The notes beneath the pieces were generated by a model, which searched no databases, was not told the DNA's origin, and saw nothing but the letters and a program-made list of their open reading frames with translations. The position numbers and the translations under genes are program-made. Below, piece by piece: positions 45,216-55,454 of a stretch of 64,000 nt of DNA; the first letter of the stretch is position 1; every line of letters starts with the position of its first letter. The DNA is from Pleurotus ostreatus/Saccharomyces cerevisiae fusant. Its lineage: Eukaryota; Opisthokonta. The stretch covers positions 62,513-126,512 of the forward strand of contig JAMQCK010000050.1 of assembly GCA_024196135.1 (NCBI GenBank), in the 5' to 3' direction.

Positions 45216-46620
45216 ATGTCTATCCCGTCAACAGCACTGTCCATGAGCTATCACTATCCGGATGCTCCCATCGAAGAGTCTACGTTACTCTCTCTCGACC
45301 AAGAAGCGGACTATCAGCAGGTAGGTCCAGCGTCCGATGTTGAAGACATCTCAGCTGACATACGTACTAGATCTGGACGCTAGAATGGTTCTGGGGACTG
45401 AATAAAGGCGAACTGCCCCTATGCACCTCTCTCAACCGCCTCCAACGTGCGTCAACCTGTCGATATATGAAGCGCGCGCCTAATTGATCTACTCATCGTA
45501 GTTCGGGCTGATGTCCTGAAGGAATTCCTAGACGTGAACTGGGTGCTCATTCCCACCAAGGAGGTTATTGAAGCGATCGAGACAATGTCGATACACAATA
45601 ACTACGCGGACACCGCGTCGAGAAAGGTCTTCACCAAGGTGCGTGGGCTCATCTGTGCCAAGTTAGTTAGACGCTGAAGGTGCCCAGGTGCTCGCCCAAC
45701 CAGAGTACGAATACGAGCTCAAACCCGTGGGCTTCCATCTCGAATCCCGTCGATCAACGCTCTACACAACTGTCAACGGCACACGCCGAGCCTACCACTA
45801 TCCTTACGACGATGTCCCACGGGTTAGATCTTGTGCGCATCCCTTCTTCGTCTTGCTGCACGCCCGTGACTCCACGTTCGACCGACCCCCTTGCGGCACA
45901 TTCAACCGCGTACGCGACCTGACCAACGTCGTGGTCAACATAACGAAATACTGGATGCGCGCGCCCCCAACGCACTTCATCTACGGTCCCGACATCGCCA
46001 TCGAGCACCGCCACCCGCACAGCATCGCTGGCTCTGTGGCGCCAAAGCCGAAGAAGCCAAAAACCCATGGACGCTCGAAAGACAGACTCAAACCTCCTGA
46101 AACAAAGCAAGGACCGCGCGCCAGAGAGGACAGACTGAAGAAGGCAAGGCCTCGCGCCGTCGATCCTCCCGGGACGGCAAGCATCAGTGATCAACCAGTC
46201 CCGTCGCAGTCTGGCTCAAGCCTGGGCAAGCGCAAGCGCGGCTCGGATATTGCGCAGCACTCCGCTGCTTCTTCGTCCAGACTCTCCTCTCATGCACTAG
46301 CGGCCATATCCGCGGACAATCTATATACAAGCGACGAGATACGCGTCTGGATGTGTCAAGGAGCTCCCGCCTATGATGGTGGGAGATGCACGACGCCAGA
46401 CCCTCCGCCCGACGTCGCTGCCGCCCTGGCTCAGTACACCGAAGAACCATCTCGTGATCCGGAGGAAACACTGCGCGCAGGCAAGCGCTTCAAGAGAGGC
46501 ATTGTACCCCTCATGCAAATACCAGATACATCGCGATTCTGTAGCAACGACTGGGCGCACGAGAAGTTTCGTGTGCATCTCTGGGCTCCGTACGACCCGC
46601 AAAATATTATACACCTTTAG
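45216..46620 (+). CDS. T1-G: HNH-derived family type 1, NLS-bearing subgroup
   Basis: Exons 45216-45320, 45371-45446, 45502-45638 and 45688-46620 give 416 residues. It forms a subgroup with T1-H: exon 1 holds PDAPIEESTLLSLDQEADYQ, exon 2 IWTLEWFWGLNKGELPL, and exon 3 LRADVLKEFLDVNWVLIPT. Exon 4 has EYEYELKPVGF, VPRVRSCAHPFFV and EHRHPHSIAGS in place of HRHPLSDDG. A 200-residue basic linker contains SGSSLGKRKRGSD and RAGKRFKRG, both typical of nuclear import signals. The end is SRFCSNDWAHEKFRVHLWAP. All introns are GT-AG. Confidence 0.83.
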
Positions 46621-46881
46621 TTCAACTGTAGCTTGATCTTCGACCGGCTCGATCCTCGACTATGGTTTGACCCCCTTGTCCCAGTATCCTGCTGACCTTG
46701 GACAGAATCCGCAGCTTGCATGACCGCAAGCCGTTGCCACTCCATTCAAGAGTCTTTGTCAGGATTTTGATGTGGTCCGCGGGGTCATACGTTGTTCTTC
46801 TTCCCGACCGCACTTAGTATCTATCACCACACCGCTTCTGCTATCCTCTTGGGACACCGCGAAGAATTACCCTATGAACAC
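46621..46881. other. Short intergenic region between T1-G and T1-H
   Basis: 261 bp separating tandem paralogues. It must hold both the T1-G terminator and the T1-H promoter. No TATA box seen. Confidence 0.4.
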
Positions 46882-48305
46882 ATGATGTCCATCTCTTCCG
46901 CCGCTCTGACGACGAGCCCTTGTTTTCCCGATGCCCCAGTCGAGAGATCCACAATGCTATCCCTCGACGAAGACGCGGATTATCAGCAGGCGAGTGGTGG
47001 CACGTATATCTCGCTGAATTCGACTGCTGAAAGGTGTTAGATATGGACTCTGGAGTGGCACTGGGGGCTGAGACGAGGGGAGTTACCTTGGCAAAGTACG
47101 CTGAACCAGATTGAACGTAAGTCTTGCTAAGCTCTGCGTGCACCACTCAGTTCATTGATGCCACATCCCAGTCCAGGCTGACATCATGACCACGTTCAAG
47201 GATGCCGACTGGATGCTTGTCCCTACCGAGAAGACTATGGAGGCGATAGAGCTGATCTGTGAACACAATGATTGTGCGGACGAGGTCTCGAGGAAGGTTT
47301 TCTCCGAGGTCAGTACATTTCATCGTTGGCGGTGGATGCGACGGTGTGGACACGCGCTGATAGTCTCCGCAGGCGCTATCCCAACCTACATACGAGTACG
47401 AGCTCAAACCGCTAGGCTTCGCCCTCGAGTGCCGCCGCGCCGCATTGTACGCCACGTTCGAAGACGGTACCCGCCGAGCGTACCATTATCCTTACGACGA
47501 CCTCCCGCGCATTCGCTCTCAAGCGCACCCTTTCTTCGTCGTTATGCAGGCGTACTTTTATGCTTTCCACCTCGCCCCGTGTGGCACGTGCTCCTCCGTA
47601 CGCGATGCCGCCACCGCGATCCTCCGCATCACGTCGTACTGGAGAGACGCACCTCCAGCCTACTTCATCTACGGTCCCAAGATCGCCAGGGAGCACCGCC
47701 ATCCTCAAAGCGTTGCCGGCTCCGTGGCATCGAAACGGAAGAAGGCAAAGCATCACAAACGCTCGTCGGACAAGCTACAGACGGCCGACACAAAGAAAAC
47801 CGCACGCGCGAAAGAGGGCGTCAGAGGACCCCGACTGCGCGCATTTGATCCTCCTGGGACGGCGAGCGCCGGCGACGACCCACAGGCGTCGCAGTCAGGC
47901 TCAAGCCTGGGCAAGCGCAAGCGTGGCTCGGACGCTGCACACGAATCCTCTGGTGCTTCATCCTCCCATCTCTCGTCTCATGCGCTAGCGACTCTACCCG
48001 CGGACAAGCTCGATACCGAAGAGGCGATACACACCTGGATGAACAAAAAAGACTTGCCAACCGGCGGTGGGCGATGTACAACGCCAGAGCCCCCGCCCGA
48101 CGTTGCCGCTGCTCTTACGCAGTACGCCGCGGAGCCGTCGCGGGATCCGGAGGAGACATTGCGCGCGGGCAAGCGATTCAAGCGTGGCATTATACCCACA
48201 TGGCAGAAACCGGATACGTCTCGTTACTGTAGCAATGATTGGGCTCACGAAAAGTGTCGTGTACACCTCTGGGCCCCATACGACCCACAGAATATATTTC
48301 TCTAG
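46882..48305 (+). CDS. T1-H: HNH-derived family type 1, NLS-bearing subgroup
   Basis: Exons 46882-46989, 47041-47116, 47172-47308 and 47373-48305 give 417 residues. Exon 4 is the same length as in T1-G (933 nt). Intron 1 (46990-47040) begins GC (CAG|GCGAGT) where T1-G has CAG|GTAGGT; a GT donor further in would break the frame. Shared landmarks are IWTLEWHWGLRRGELP, EYELKPLGF, LPRIRSQAHPFFVV, EHRHPQSVAGS, SGSSLGKRKRGSD, RAGKRFKRGI and SRYCSNDWAHEKCRVHLWAP. Two ATGs are adjacent (46882 and 46885); the second aligns with the T1-G start. Confidence 0.82.
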
Positions 48306-48762
48306 ATTGGCTTTTGCTTGCTCTTGCATCTAGGCTTGCCTTGTCACTACGGTAAGAAGTGTCTCTTGGTATGCTTTTAAGCCTATGTCTACACGACTAA
48401 CGTTGCCGCGGTGGTCATAAAGAGCGCCAAATTGTCGGGACTCGAACATGTCACTGTCAGAATTGCCATACCGTACCACGTGCAAACGCGGTTCGGCATT
48501 TGGCCCGACGCTTTCGTAGCTCACCGTCGCGCACGATCTTCAGCATGTCTTCTTCGTCGTTGACGTCCGCCTTGCGTCGGAAGAAATGCACTCTATTGAA
48601 CAGGACCTGCCTAGCAGGCCATCACCCATCTGCAGATCGCATCTGATGCTTGTCAGCGAGTCCGCCGACCCAGGTGGATTTGTCGTTGCAGGCGGCCATG
48701 AGTAAAGGCACCAGCGTTATCTTGGACGGAACTTCCACTTTCCCCCCGCATCGTAGCACAAC
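48306..48762. other. Intergenic region, no gene seen
   Basis: About 460 bp between T1-H and the aminopeptidase. It marks the end of the contiguous T1/T2 cluster. No further T1 or T2 landmark found. Confidence 0.5.
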
Positions 48763-51700
48763 ATGGCGAGCGACAGACTGCCCAAGAATGTCGAGCCCAC
48801 TCACTATGACCTCGTACTCCGCACCAATCTCGAGGAGAAGGCGTACTACGGCGTTGTGAATATCGCCCTCGTCGCCCGGGAGGACACATCGACGGTGACT
48901 CTACACATCTGCGACCCTATTCGCCTTGGGCAGGTGCGTGAGGGGACACTGCAAGGGAAGCTGCGCTGACCGATGAACGGATGCATAGGTGTGCGCGCTC
49001 GTCCCCGACATACTAGGCTTAGCGCCCCCGAATGGACACACGCAGCATACGATCCCCACCAAGGACATCACGGTGGACTCTGACTCTGAGCGTGCGACCT
49101 TCCGGTTCCCCTTCCCTTTTGCAAAAGGGGCACAGTTCACCCTGCGCATTCACTACCGGGGGACGCTCACAAACACCGGGATCGGGTATAGCCTTTCGGA
49201 GTGGCAAAAGGAGGGGGAGGCGCGGGTCAGGCGCTATGCGAAGACGATGTTCCAGGTGCGCACTACGTGCTTATATGCGTCGAGACCGTCACTCATCCCC
49301 ATCCCTAGCCTGTCCGCGCCAGAAGCGCAGTCCCGTGCTTCGACGAGCCCGCGCTCAAGGCGACCTTCAAGGTATCCATGATCACCCGCTCCGAGTACAC
49401 CAGCCTCAACAACATGCCTGCGGAGAAGGAGACCCTGTATGATACGCAAGAGGACGTCTATGGGCTATTCCCTGAGCGTGTCCGGACCCGCGACGCTTGG
49501 AAGATCACGCATTTTGGCAAGACCCCGCGCATGTGCACCTACATCCTCGCCTTCACGACAGGCGAGTTCGAGCACCTCGAGAGCGCCTACGTGAGCCCAA
49601 TCACAGGGGAAAGGAAGCCCGTCAGGGTGTATTGTGAGTACTAGATCGCGGCCCACGACGTTGCATCCCTCGTTCATCTGTGCTACCCTCTTGCTGACCA
49701 CACCCCAGCTACTCCCAACATCGTCCCCGGCGCCGCCTTCATCCTCTCTGTCATCGCCCGCGCGCTCCCGCTCTATGAGTCCCTCTTCGGCGTGGCGTAC
49801 CCGCTCCCTAAGCTCGACACGCTCATCGCGACCGGCTACGGCGGGGGGATGGAGAATTGGGGGCTCATCATCACGAGCGACGACGCGTCTTTGGTGGATC
49901 CCGACTCGGCCGACCTACCTAAGCAGCAGAAGGCGATGAGCCACATCGCGCACGAGGTCGGGCACAACTGGTTCGGCAACATTGTAACGATGGGCTGGTG
50001 GAGCGGGCTGTACTTGAACGAGGGGTTGTGCAATTTGGTGAGTGGGGGAAATTCATCCGAGTGACGGGGTGTTGGGCATTGTACCGACACTGACTTTCAT
50101 CTCTAGTTCACCACCATCATCTGCGACCAGCTCTACCCTGAGTGGGATTCCGGGTCTGCTCAGATGAGCTCCCTGGACACGGGCCTGAAGCTCGACTCGA
50201 AGCCCAGCTCTCACCCCGTTGAGGTGGACGTGAGCGGGAGCAAGAGGCTGAACAACGTAACTATACTTCCCTTTGTACCGTCGATATCCGCCCTGCCCAA
50301 CTTTACATCCTTCCTACTCGCGAACTTACGACACCTCTTGCAGATCTTCGACATGCTCACCTACTCGAAGGCCGAGTCCGTCTTCGACATGATCATGCAC
50401 TACCTTGGGCAGGATATCTTCGTGCGCGGGATCCAGATCTACTTAAAGCGGCATCTGTACGGGAATACAGTGCGCCAGGACCTGTGGACGGCGTTGGGCG
50501 AGGCGGCGGGTAAGTGCAGCTCTCTTTTAATCATCTGCGCATTTCTTGCGTACGCTCTCGCGTTCATAAGCGGTGTACTGACGTCCGTCCTCGCAGCCAT
50601 CGACGTCGAGCGCTTCGCGGACAGCTGGTTCACGCAAACCGGGTTCCCTCTGCTCACCGTCACCGAGACCGTGTCCGAGGTCCCATCCGGCGGTCTGAGA
50701 ATTAGACAGGACAGGTTTTTAGGGACGGGCCTGGCAGATGGTGACGCCAATGTGCTGTGGCACGTCCCCGTCGTCCTGTGGCATGTCCCGCCCGGCGGCG
50801 CGACATACACCACCACGAAGATCCTGCTGACGGAGCGCGAGACAATCGTTCCGTGCGATCTGCACTTCCCTTACAAGTTGAACTTCGGGAATCATGGCTT
50901 CTGTGAGTATATTGAACTTGGTCTAGTTACTTGCAGGTGCTGACCCACACTACAGGCCGTGTCCTCTATTCCGGCGCCACCAGCCGCAAGGTGGCCGACG
51001 TGCTGCTCTCAGGCGCCAAGATCCCCACCCGCGACCGCATAGGCTTCGTCAACGACGTAGTTGCGCTCGCGAAGGCCGGGCTGATGCGCGTCGACGAGGT
51101 GTTGACACTGTATGAGCTCTTCATCAGGGGTCGCCGGGAACGTGAGTCGGACTCGCTGTGATTGGTGTTCAAGGCCAACGTTGCTGACCTTGGACGCGTT
51201 GCAGATTTGGTCCTTCAGGCCGTCGCCGCAGGCTTATCTATCATCGCCTCCATCTGGTGGGAGGACGCAGCGGTCCTGTCGAGCTTGAAGACGTGGGAGA
51301 GGGTGAGTCGAACTGAGCGTTCTGCAGCGATCAACATCATAACTAACTGAATACCGGCGCAGACCGTCTGGCGACCCATCTTCGACGACCTTGGCTTCGA
51401 GAACAAGCCTGGCGACTCGGACAGCACGCGTGCTGTGCGGGCGCTGGTGGTGACGCGGCTGGCGGATGCGAGGGATGTGGGGTGCGTTGGATTACTCTGG
51501 CTTGCGTTAGCTCGACCTTGCCTCGGTGCTAACAAGGCTCCTCGCCCCGGTGCTGACAAGGCCCCTCGCAGCGTCGTCCTCGAGCTCCAGCGTCGCTTCC
51601 GCGCCTTCGTGGACCACGGTGATGACTCGGGGCTTACCGCCGATTTAGAGCAGGCGGTCATGACCACGGTATGTTTCCTTCTCATGATCTGTTTTTCTTC

Positions 51701-52878
51701 ATGAGGATCTACGGCTCCTCGAGGATGCTTTGGGGCGTTCGGATCGAGACTAACGTCATCTTACAGGGCGTCCGCTACGGCGGCGAGGTCGCGTACGACA
51801 AGGTCCGCGCGCTGTACACGCCCGGCCAAGGCCCCTTTGCGCAGAAGATGTACATCGTGGCGTGAGTGGATAGTCTTCCGCCGTTCTTTTTCCAGTCTCT
51901 CGTCGCCCTGCATTCCGGTCTGCCGGCGCACTATATCTCAGTATCTTCCATCGCACTATATCTCAGTCTGCCGTCGCTCTCATTCCAGGCTCTCGTCGCC
52001 TTTGCCCTCCCCTTCCTGATCCTGACGATATAATGGAACTAACAACCACCCCCAGCACCGCCCTCACCGCCACGGAAGCCCCCACCCGGCTCGACGCCGC
52101 CGTCGGGCTCGCGCTGGACGGGGCTAGGATGGAGCACGCGGCGCTATTTCTGGGAGGACTGCAGGCGAACCCGCTGACGAGGCGGAAGGCGGCGGAGGCG
52201 CTGCTGGGGCAGTTTGAGGAGGTAAGGGTCGGGCTAGGGCGGTCTACTCTCGAAACGAGCTAGGGTGGTCTACTCTTGTAACGAGCTAGGGCGGTCTACT
52301 CTTGAAACGAGCTAGCGTGGTTTACTCTTGAAACGAGCTAGGGTGGTCTACTCTTGCGATGAGGCTGATGAATATCGATACAGGTTGTCGACCGGTTTAA
52401 GGAGGGCATGGGGCTGGAGTACGTGATCTCGAGCGGGCTGAGCGGGCTGTCGATGTGGGCGGATTATGAGCGGTTGAAGGTGTTCTTTGAGGTGAGTTGG
52501 TTTTTCTTCGTTGATTGGCTGGTGAGGGCTGGGGCTGTTTGAGCGAAGGCTGGGGCTGTTTGAGCGAACGACGGGGCTGTTCGGGCGGACGACGGTGATG
52601 CTCAAGGGCCACGGCCGTGAAGCTGGAGGCAACGGCCGTGAAACTGGAGAAGGTGGTGATTAACAAAGGGGATGTCGGTGCTGACAAGTCCCGCAGGAGC
52701 GCGACACGTCGGTGTACAAGATGGTCGCGGAGCAGACGCTCGACGCTATCCGGGCGAATACGTTGTTCTTGGAGGTGCGTGGGCAACATGAGTGCAGTAG
52801 ATGTGATGCCAATCGACTTCATGATAGCGTGCGACGAGCGATCTCAAGGCCTGGCTGAAGGAGAAGCGACTTGACTAG
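48763..52878 (+). CDS. M1-family zinc aminopeptidase
   Basis: Removes N-terminal residues from peptides; relatives are the puromycin-sensitive enzymes and yeast Ape2/Aap1. Sixteen exons join in frame to 903 residues: 48763-48933, 48989-49255, 49309-49633, 49709-50037, 50107-50256, 50344-50509, 50597-50902, 50956-51141, 51205-51302, 51363-51481, 51572-51668, 51767-51861, 52056-52221, 52384-52491, 52697-52774 and 52828-52878. Motifs are RLPKNVEPTHYDL at the N-terminus, VPCFDEPALKATF, the exopeptidase GGGMENWG (about residue 300) and the zinc site HEVGHNWFGNIVT with the third ligand in LNEG. Most family members have HEIAH or HELAH; here it is HEVGH with ligands kept. The C-terminus ends SDLKAWLKEKRLD, as in the ERAP1-like helical domain. 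Several later introns carry minisatellites. No signal peptide is seen, so it is probably cytosolic. Confidence 0.93.
52234..52357. repeat. Minisatellite, ~26-bp unit, inside an aminopeptidase intron
   Basis: About five copies of CTAGGGCGGTCTACTCTCGA-like units fill intron 13 (52222-52383). Intron 14 (52492-52696) also contains shorter degenerate repeats built on GGCTGGGGCTGTTTGAGCGA. Confidence 0.85.
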
Positions 52879-53072
52879 ATATCATCGGGCGTGTTCAGGG
52901 TGCATTTTCAAAATCAGACTTTTGGGCGCGTCGAACATGATTTGGTGAGTCTTGTCTTTCCTATCGACTATCTTGTCTTTCCTATCGACTATAGTACACC
53001 ATTAACCCGTGCGTACAGTATACATAGGGTACATGCAATTGAATGCATCGTTATATCCAGCGCGTGAGATGC

Positions 53073-53478
53073 TCATGCGCGCTTGTTGATCTCCTGCTGC
53101 GTCTCGCCCTTGTCGTGGCGGGCCTGCCCAGCGGCCTGCTGTGAGCTGTCGCCGGTGACGGCGCCGACGATGTTGTCCTTCTTGCCGGTGATGCGGTCGG
53201 CGGTACCCTCGGCGTAGCCCTTTGCGCGCGCAGCGTTGTATTCGCCCTCGCCTGTGCGGGAGTTAGCCTTTGTGCATTGGCGTTTTGAGCGCGGTGTGCT
53301 CACCCTCGGCGTGCTCCTGCTTGCCTGACGTTTGCCATGACTCGAGACCGGTGGCGTTTCCGATGGCCTCCACGACGTTACCCCTACGAAGAGTGAGCAC
53401 GATGAAGACAAGGCAGGCGGTGGCTACATACTTAGTCGAGTGGAACTGGCCCGAAGTCTTCGACGGCTCGTTAGACAT
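53073..53478 (-). CDS. CsbD-like stress protein, copy 1
   Basis: Exons 53478-53432, 53383-53304 and 53251-53073 give 101 residues. The sequence is hydrophilic with the CsbD-like signature: [37 protein letters not shown] and a Gln/Gly-rich [16 protein letters not shown]. The domain is named after a Bacillus general-stress protein; molecular function is not known, though fungal members are usually small, abundant and stress-associated. It is nearly identical to copy 2, which lies inverted 630 bp away, with identical exon 2 and 3 lengths (80 and 179 nt). A TATA box faces it at about 53566-53575. Confidence 0.9.
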
Positions 53479-54108
53479 GATGAAGGTGAGTTGGTTGGTT
53501 TGGGTGATGTTCGTTTGGGTGAAGTTGGGTTGCGTTATGCTGCTCCTCCCTCCCAGGCAGCCCCCCTTATATACCCGCGCGGCTCAGGGCCGACACGTAC
53601 ATCGCCTCAGGTGGTTCATTCCCGGATCCTCCTTGAAGGTCGCCGCCGCCGCGGACGTTGCGCAAGTCCATGACGGCCTGCCGTACAACAGGAGGCCCCG
53701 CCCTGGATGACGCCTATGACGCGCCGTCGCGACGTTGACGCGTTCTGTGACGTCGCGCGTCGGGCACGTGAATGGTTCGACTTTCCCCTGGGGCGCGTCG
53801 TCATCGCTCCAGCCTATCCGCCCAGTTGGTGCACACGCAATGGACGGCGTGGACAAAGACCATGGTTGTGTGATATCGAGCCATCTGCGCGGTCGTGCGG
53901 GGCGCGGGCGGTGCACTGACATGGGCTTTGCTATCCGGGCAGGCGGAATGACGGGAGCGCGACCGTCATCCGAGCGTCATCCTGCGCAGCGGGCGAGTCG
54001 CGGATGCCTATATAAGAGGTGCTGGGCTTCGAGGTGAGGACAGAATCATTCTCATCTAACGAACGAACGCACTACACACAACCACCACATCTACTCTTCA
54101 CGAACATC
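53479..54108. promoter_or_regulatory. Divergent promoters of the CsbD-like pair
   Basis: GTATATAAGG on the minus strand (about 53566-53575) lies about 90 bp upstream of copy 1; CTATATAAGAGG (about 54006-54017) lies about 95 bp upstream of copy 2. A CCCCTGGGG palindrome at about 53786 contains STRE-like CCCCT cores on both strands. The stretch 53814-53925 recurs downstream of T1-I. Confidence 0.7.
53814..53925. repeat. Dispersed repeat, copy 1
   Basis: About 110 bp shared with 56858-56966 in the same orientation. Long exact anchors include TGTGTGATATCGAGCCATCT and GGTGCACACGCAAT. It lies in the CsbD-like intergenic region. Confidence 0.85.
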
Positions 54109-54514
54109 ATGTCCGACCCATCGAAGACCTCCGGCCAGTACCACTCGACCAAGTAAGTTCTTTCTGACGAGTGGCGATGAATGTTGTACTGACCAGTCCG
54201 CAGGGGCAACGTCGTCGAAGCCATCGGCAACGCGACCGGTCTTGAGTCCTGGCAAACGTCAGGCAAGCAGGAACATGCTGAGGGTAAGCTACACCTTCGC
54301 CTCGCTCATCATCGACAAGTGCTGACGCCCCACAGGTGAGGGCGAGTATAACGCCGCCCGCGCCAAAGGCTACGCCGAGGGCACCGCCGACCGCGTCTCC
54401 GGCAAGAAGGACAACATCGTCGGCGCCGTCACCGGCGACAGCTCCCAGCAAGCGCAGGGACAGGCCCGCCACGACAAGGGCGAGACCCAGCAGGAGATCA
54501 ACAAGCGCGCGTAA
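54109..54514 (+). CDS. CsbD-like stress protein, copy 2
   Basis: Exons 54109-54152, 54204-54283 and 54336-54514 give 100 residues. It differs from copy 1 in only a few residues, mostly near the N-terminus (MSDPSKTSGQYHS versus [14 protein letters not shown]) and at RVSG versus RITG. Introns are 51 and 52 bp. The near-identity of coding sequence, against clearly different promoters, suggests a recent inverted duplication or gene conversion. Confidence 0.9.
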
Positions 54515-55454
54515 GTTGCTGCTGTTGACGCTCATGACTATCTATGTGATTGTACGATATACTCCGACATAATGTATCGATAGCTAAGGAGGATGGATGG
54601 AATGTCGAGCGCGCGCCACACAGCGAGAAGAAACGACCAGTATCCGCAATAAACACAGTACGCTAGTCGACGGTGATGTGGGTCGAGTCAAGAGTCCAAC
54701 GCAAGCACCGTGAGAGGGAAGCAAGGCAGAGCAAATGAGGGTGTAGGCTCGGTGGAGGGCCGTGCTTGACCGTAGCGCACGTGATAGCCACGTTGTGGCA
54801 TGTTCGGTTTTGACTCCTATGAGTTCGCTGTCCGCCATGGCTCGCGGGCCGCCTTTGCCAGATTGACCCTTAATTATATTTGAACAGCATCTGGAGGGCT
54901 GTAAGGAGCCCGTACAGAGGTGTACATGAAACCTTCTTCGTGCGTTCAATCAGTGTTTTCGACGCGCGATTGAACTCACTCTCGCTAGGGGTATAGTATG
55001 CATCTGAAAGTTTGTTGTCCTCACATCATGTCTCCTTTGTGGTGCGAGCTTAAACTTTAACGTATCGGGCTAAAGCGGCGACAGTAACGAGGGGAGCGGC
55101 GTCCATATCCGACGGGGGCTCTGGTGCGGTACACCACCCACTGGCGCCGATTTGCCGCTCGTGCCACGGCCACTCGGGGATTCAGGCTTAGAAATAGCTT
55201 GCGACGGCGGGCATGCATGTTTTGCCATAAGCCCGAAAAGCAAAGCAAAGCAATCCTATGTGCCGTGTGGCAACGCAGAGTCGGAGACCAAGACGAAGGG
55301 ATGGCTAGGCTATGCATGGTATGTGATGACCGTTGGAACAAAGACCTATCACGGCCTGTCACGTCACTGACCGTGCCGTTGATCCCAACGTGGTGCGGAT
55401 TGATCTCATCTCCCAACCACCATCTTGCCCCCTTGAGCAAACACTTTACTCGCC
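54515..55454. other. Intergenic region, no gene seen
   Basis: About 940 bp between CsbD-like copy 2 and T1-I. Short frames on both strands, none with family-like content or joinable splice sites. Confidence 0.5.

Noticed and set aside
24609..48305. Basidiomycete mating-type (HD1/HD2) locus, suggested by repeated divergent pairs
   Set aside because: None of the T1 or T2 proteins has a homeodomain WFxNxR helix. The layout is only an analogy.
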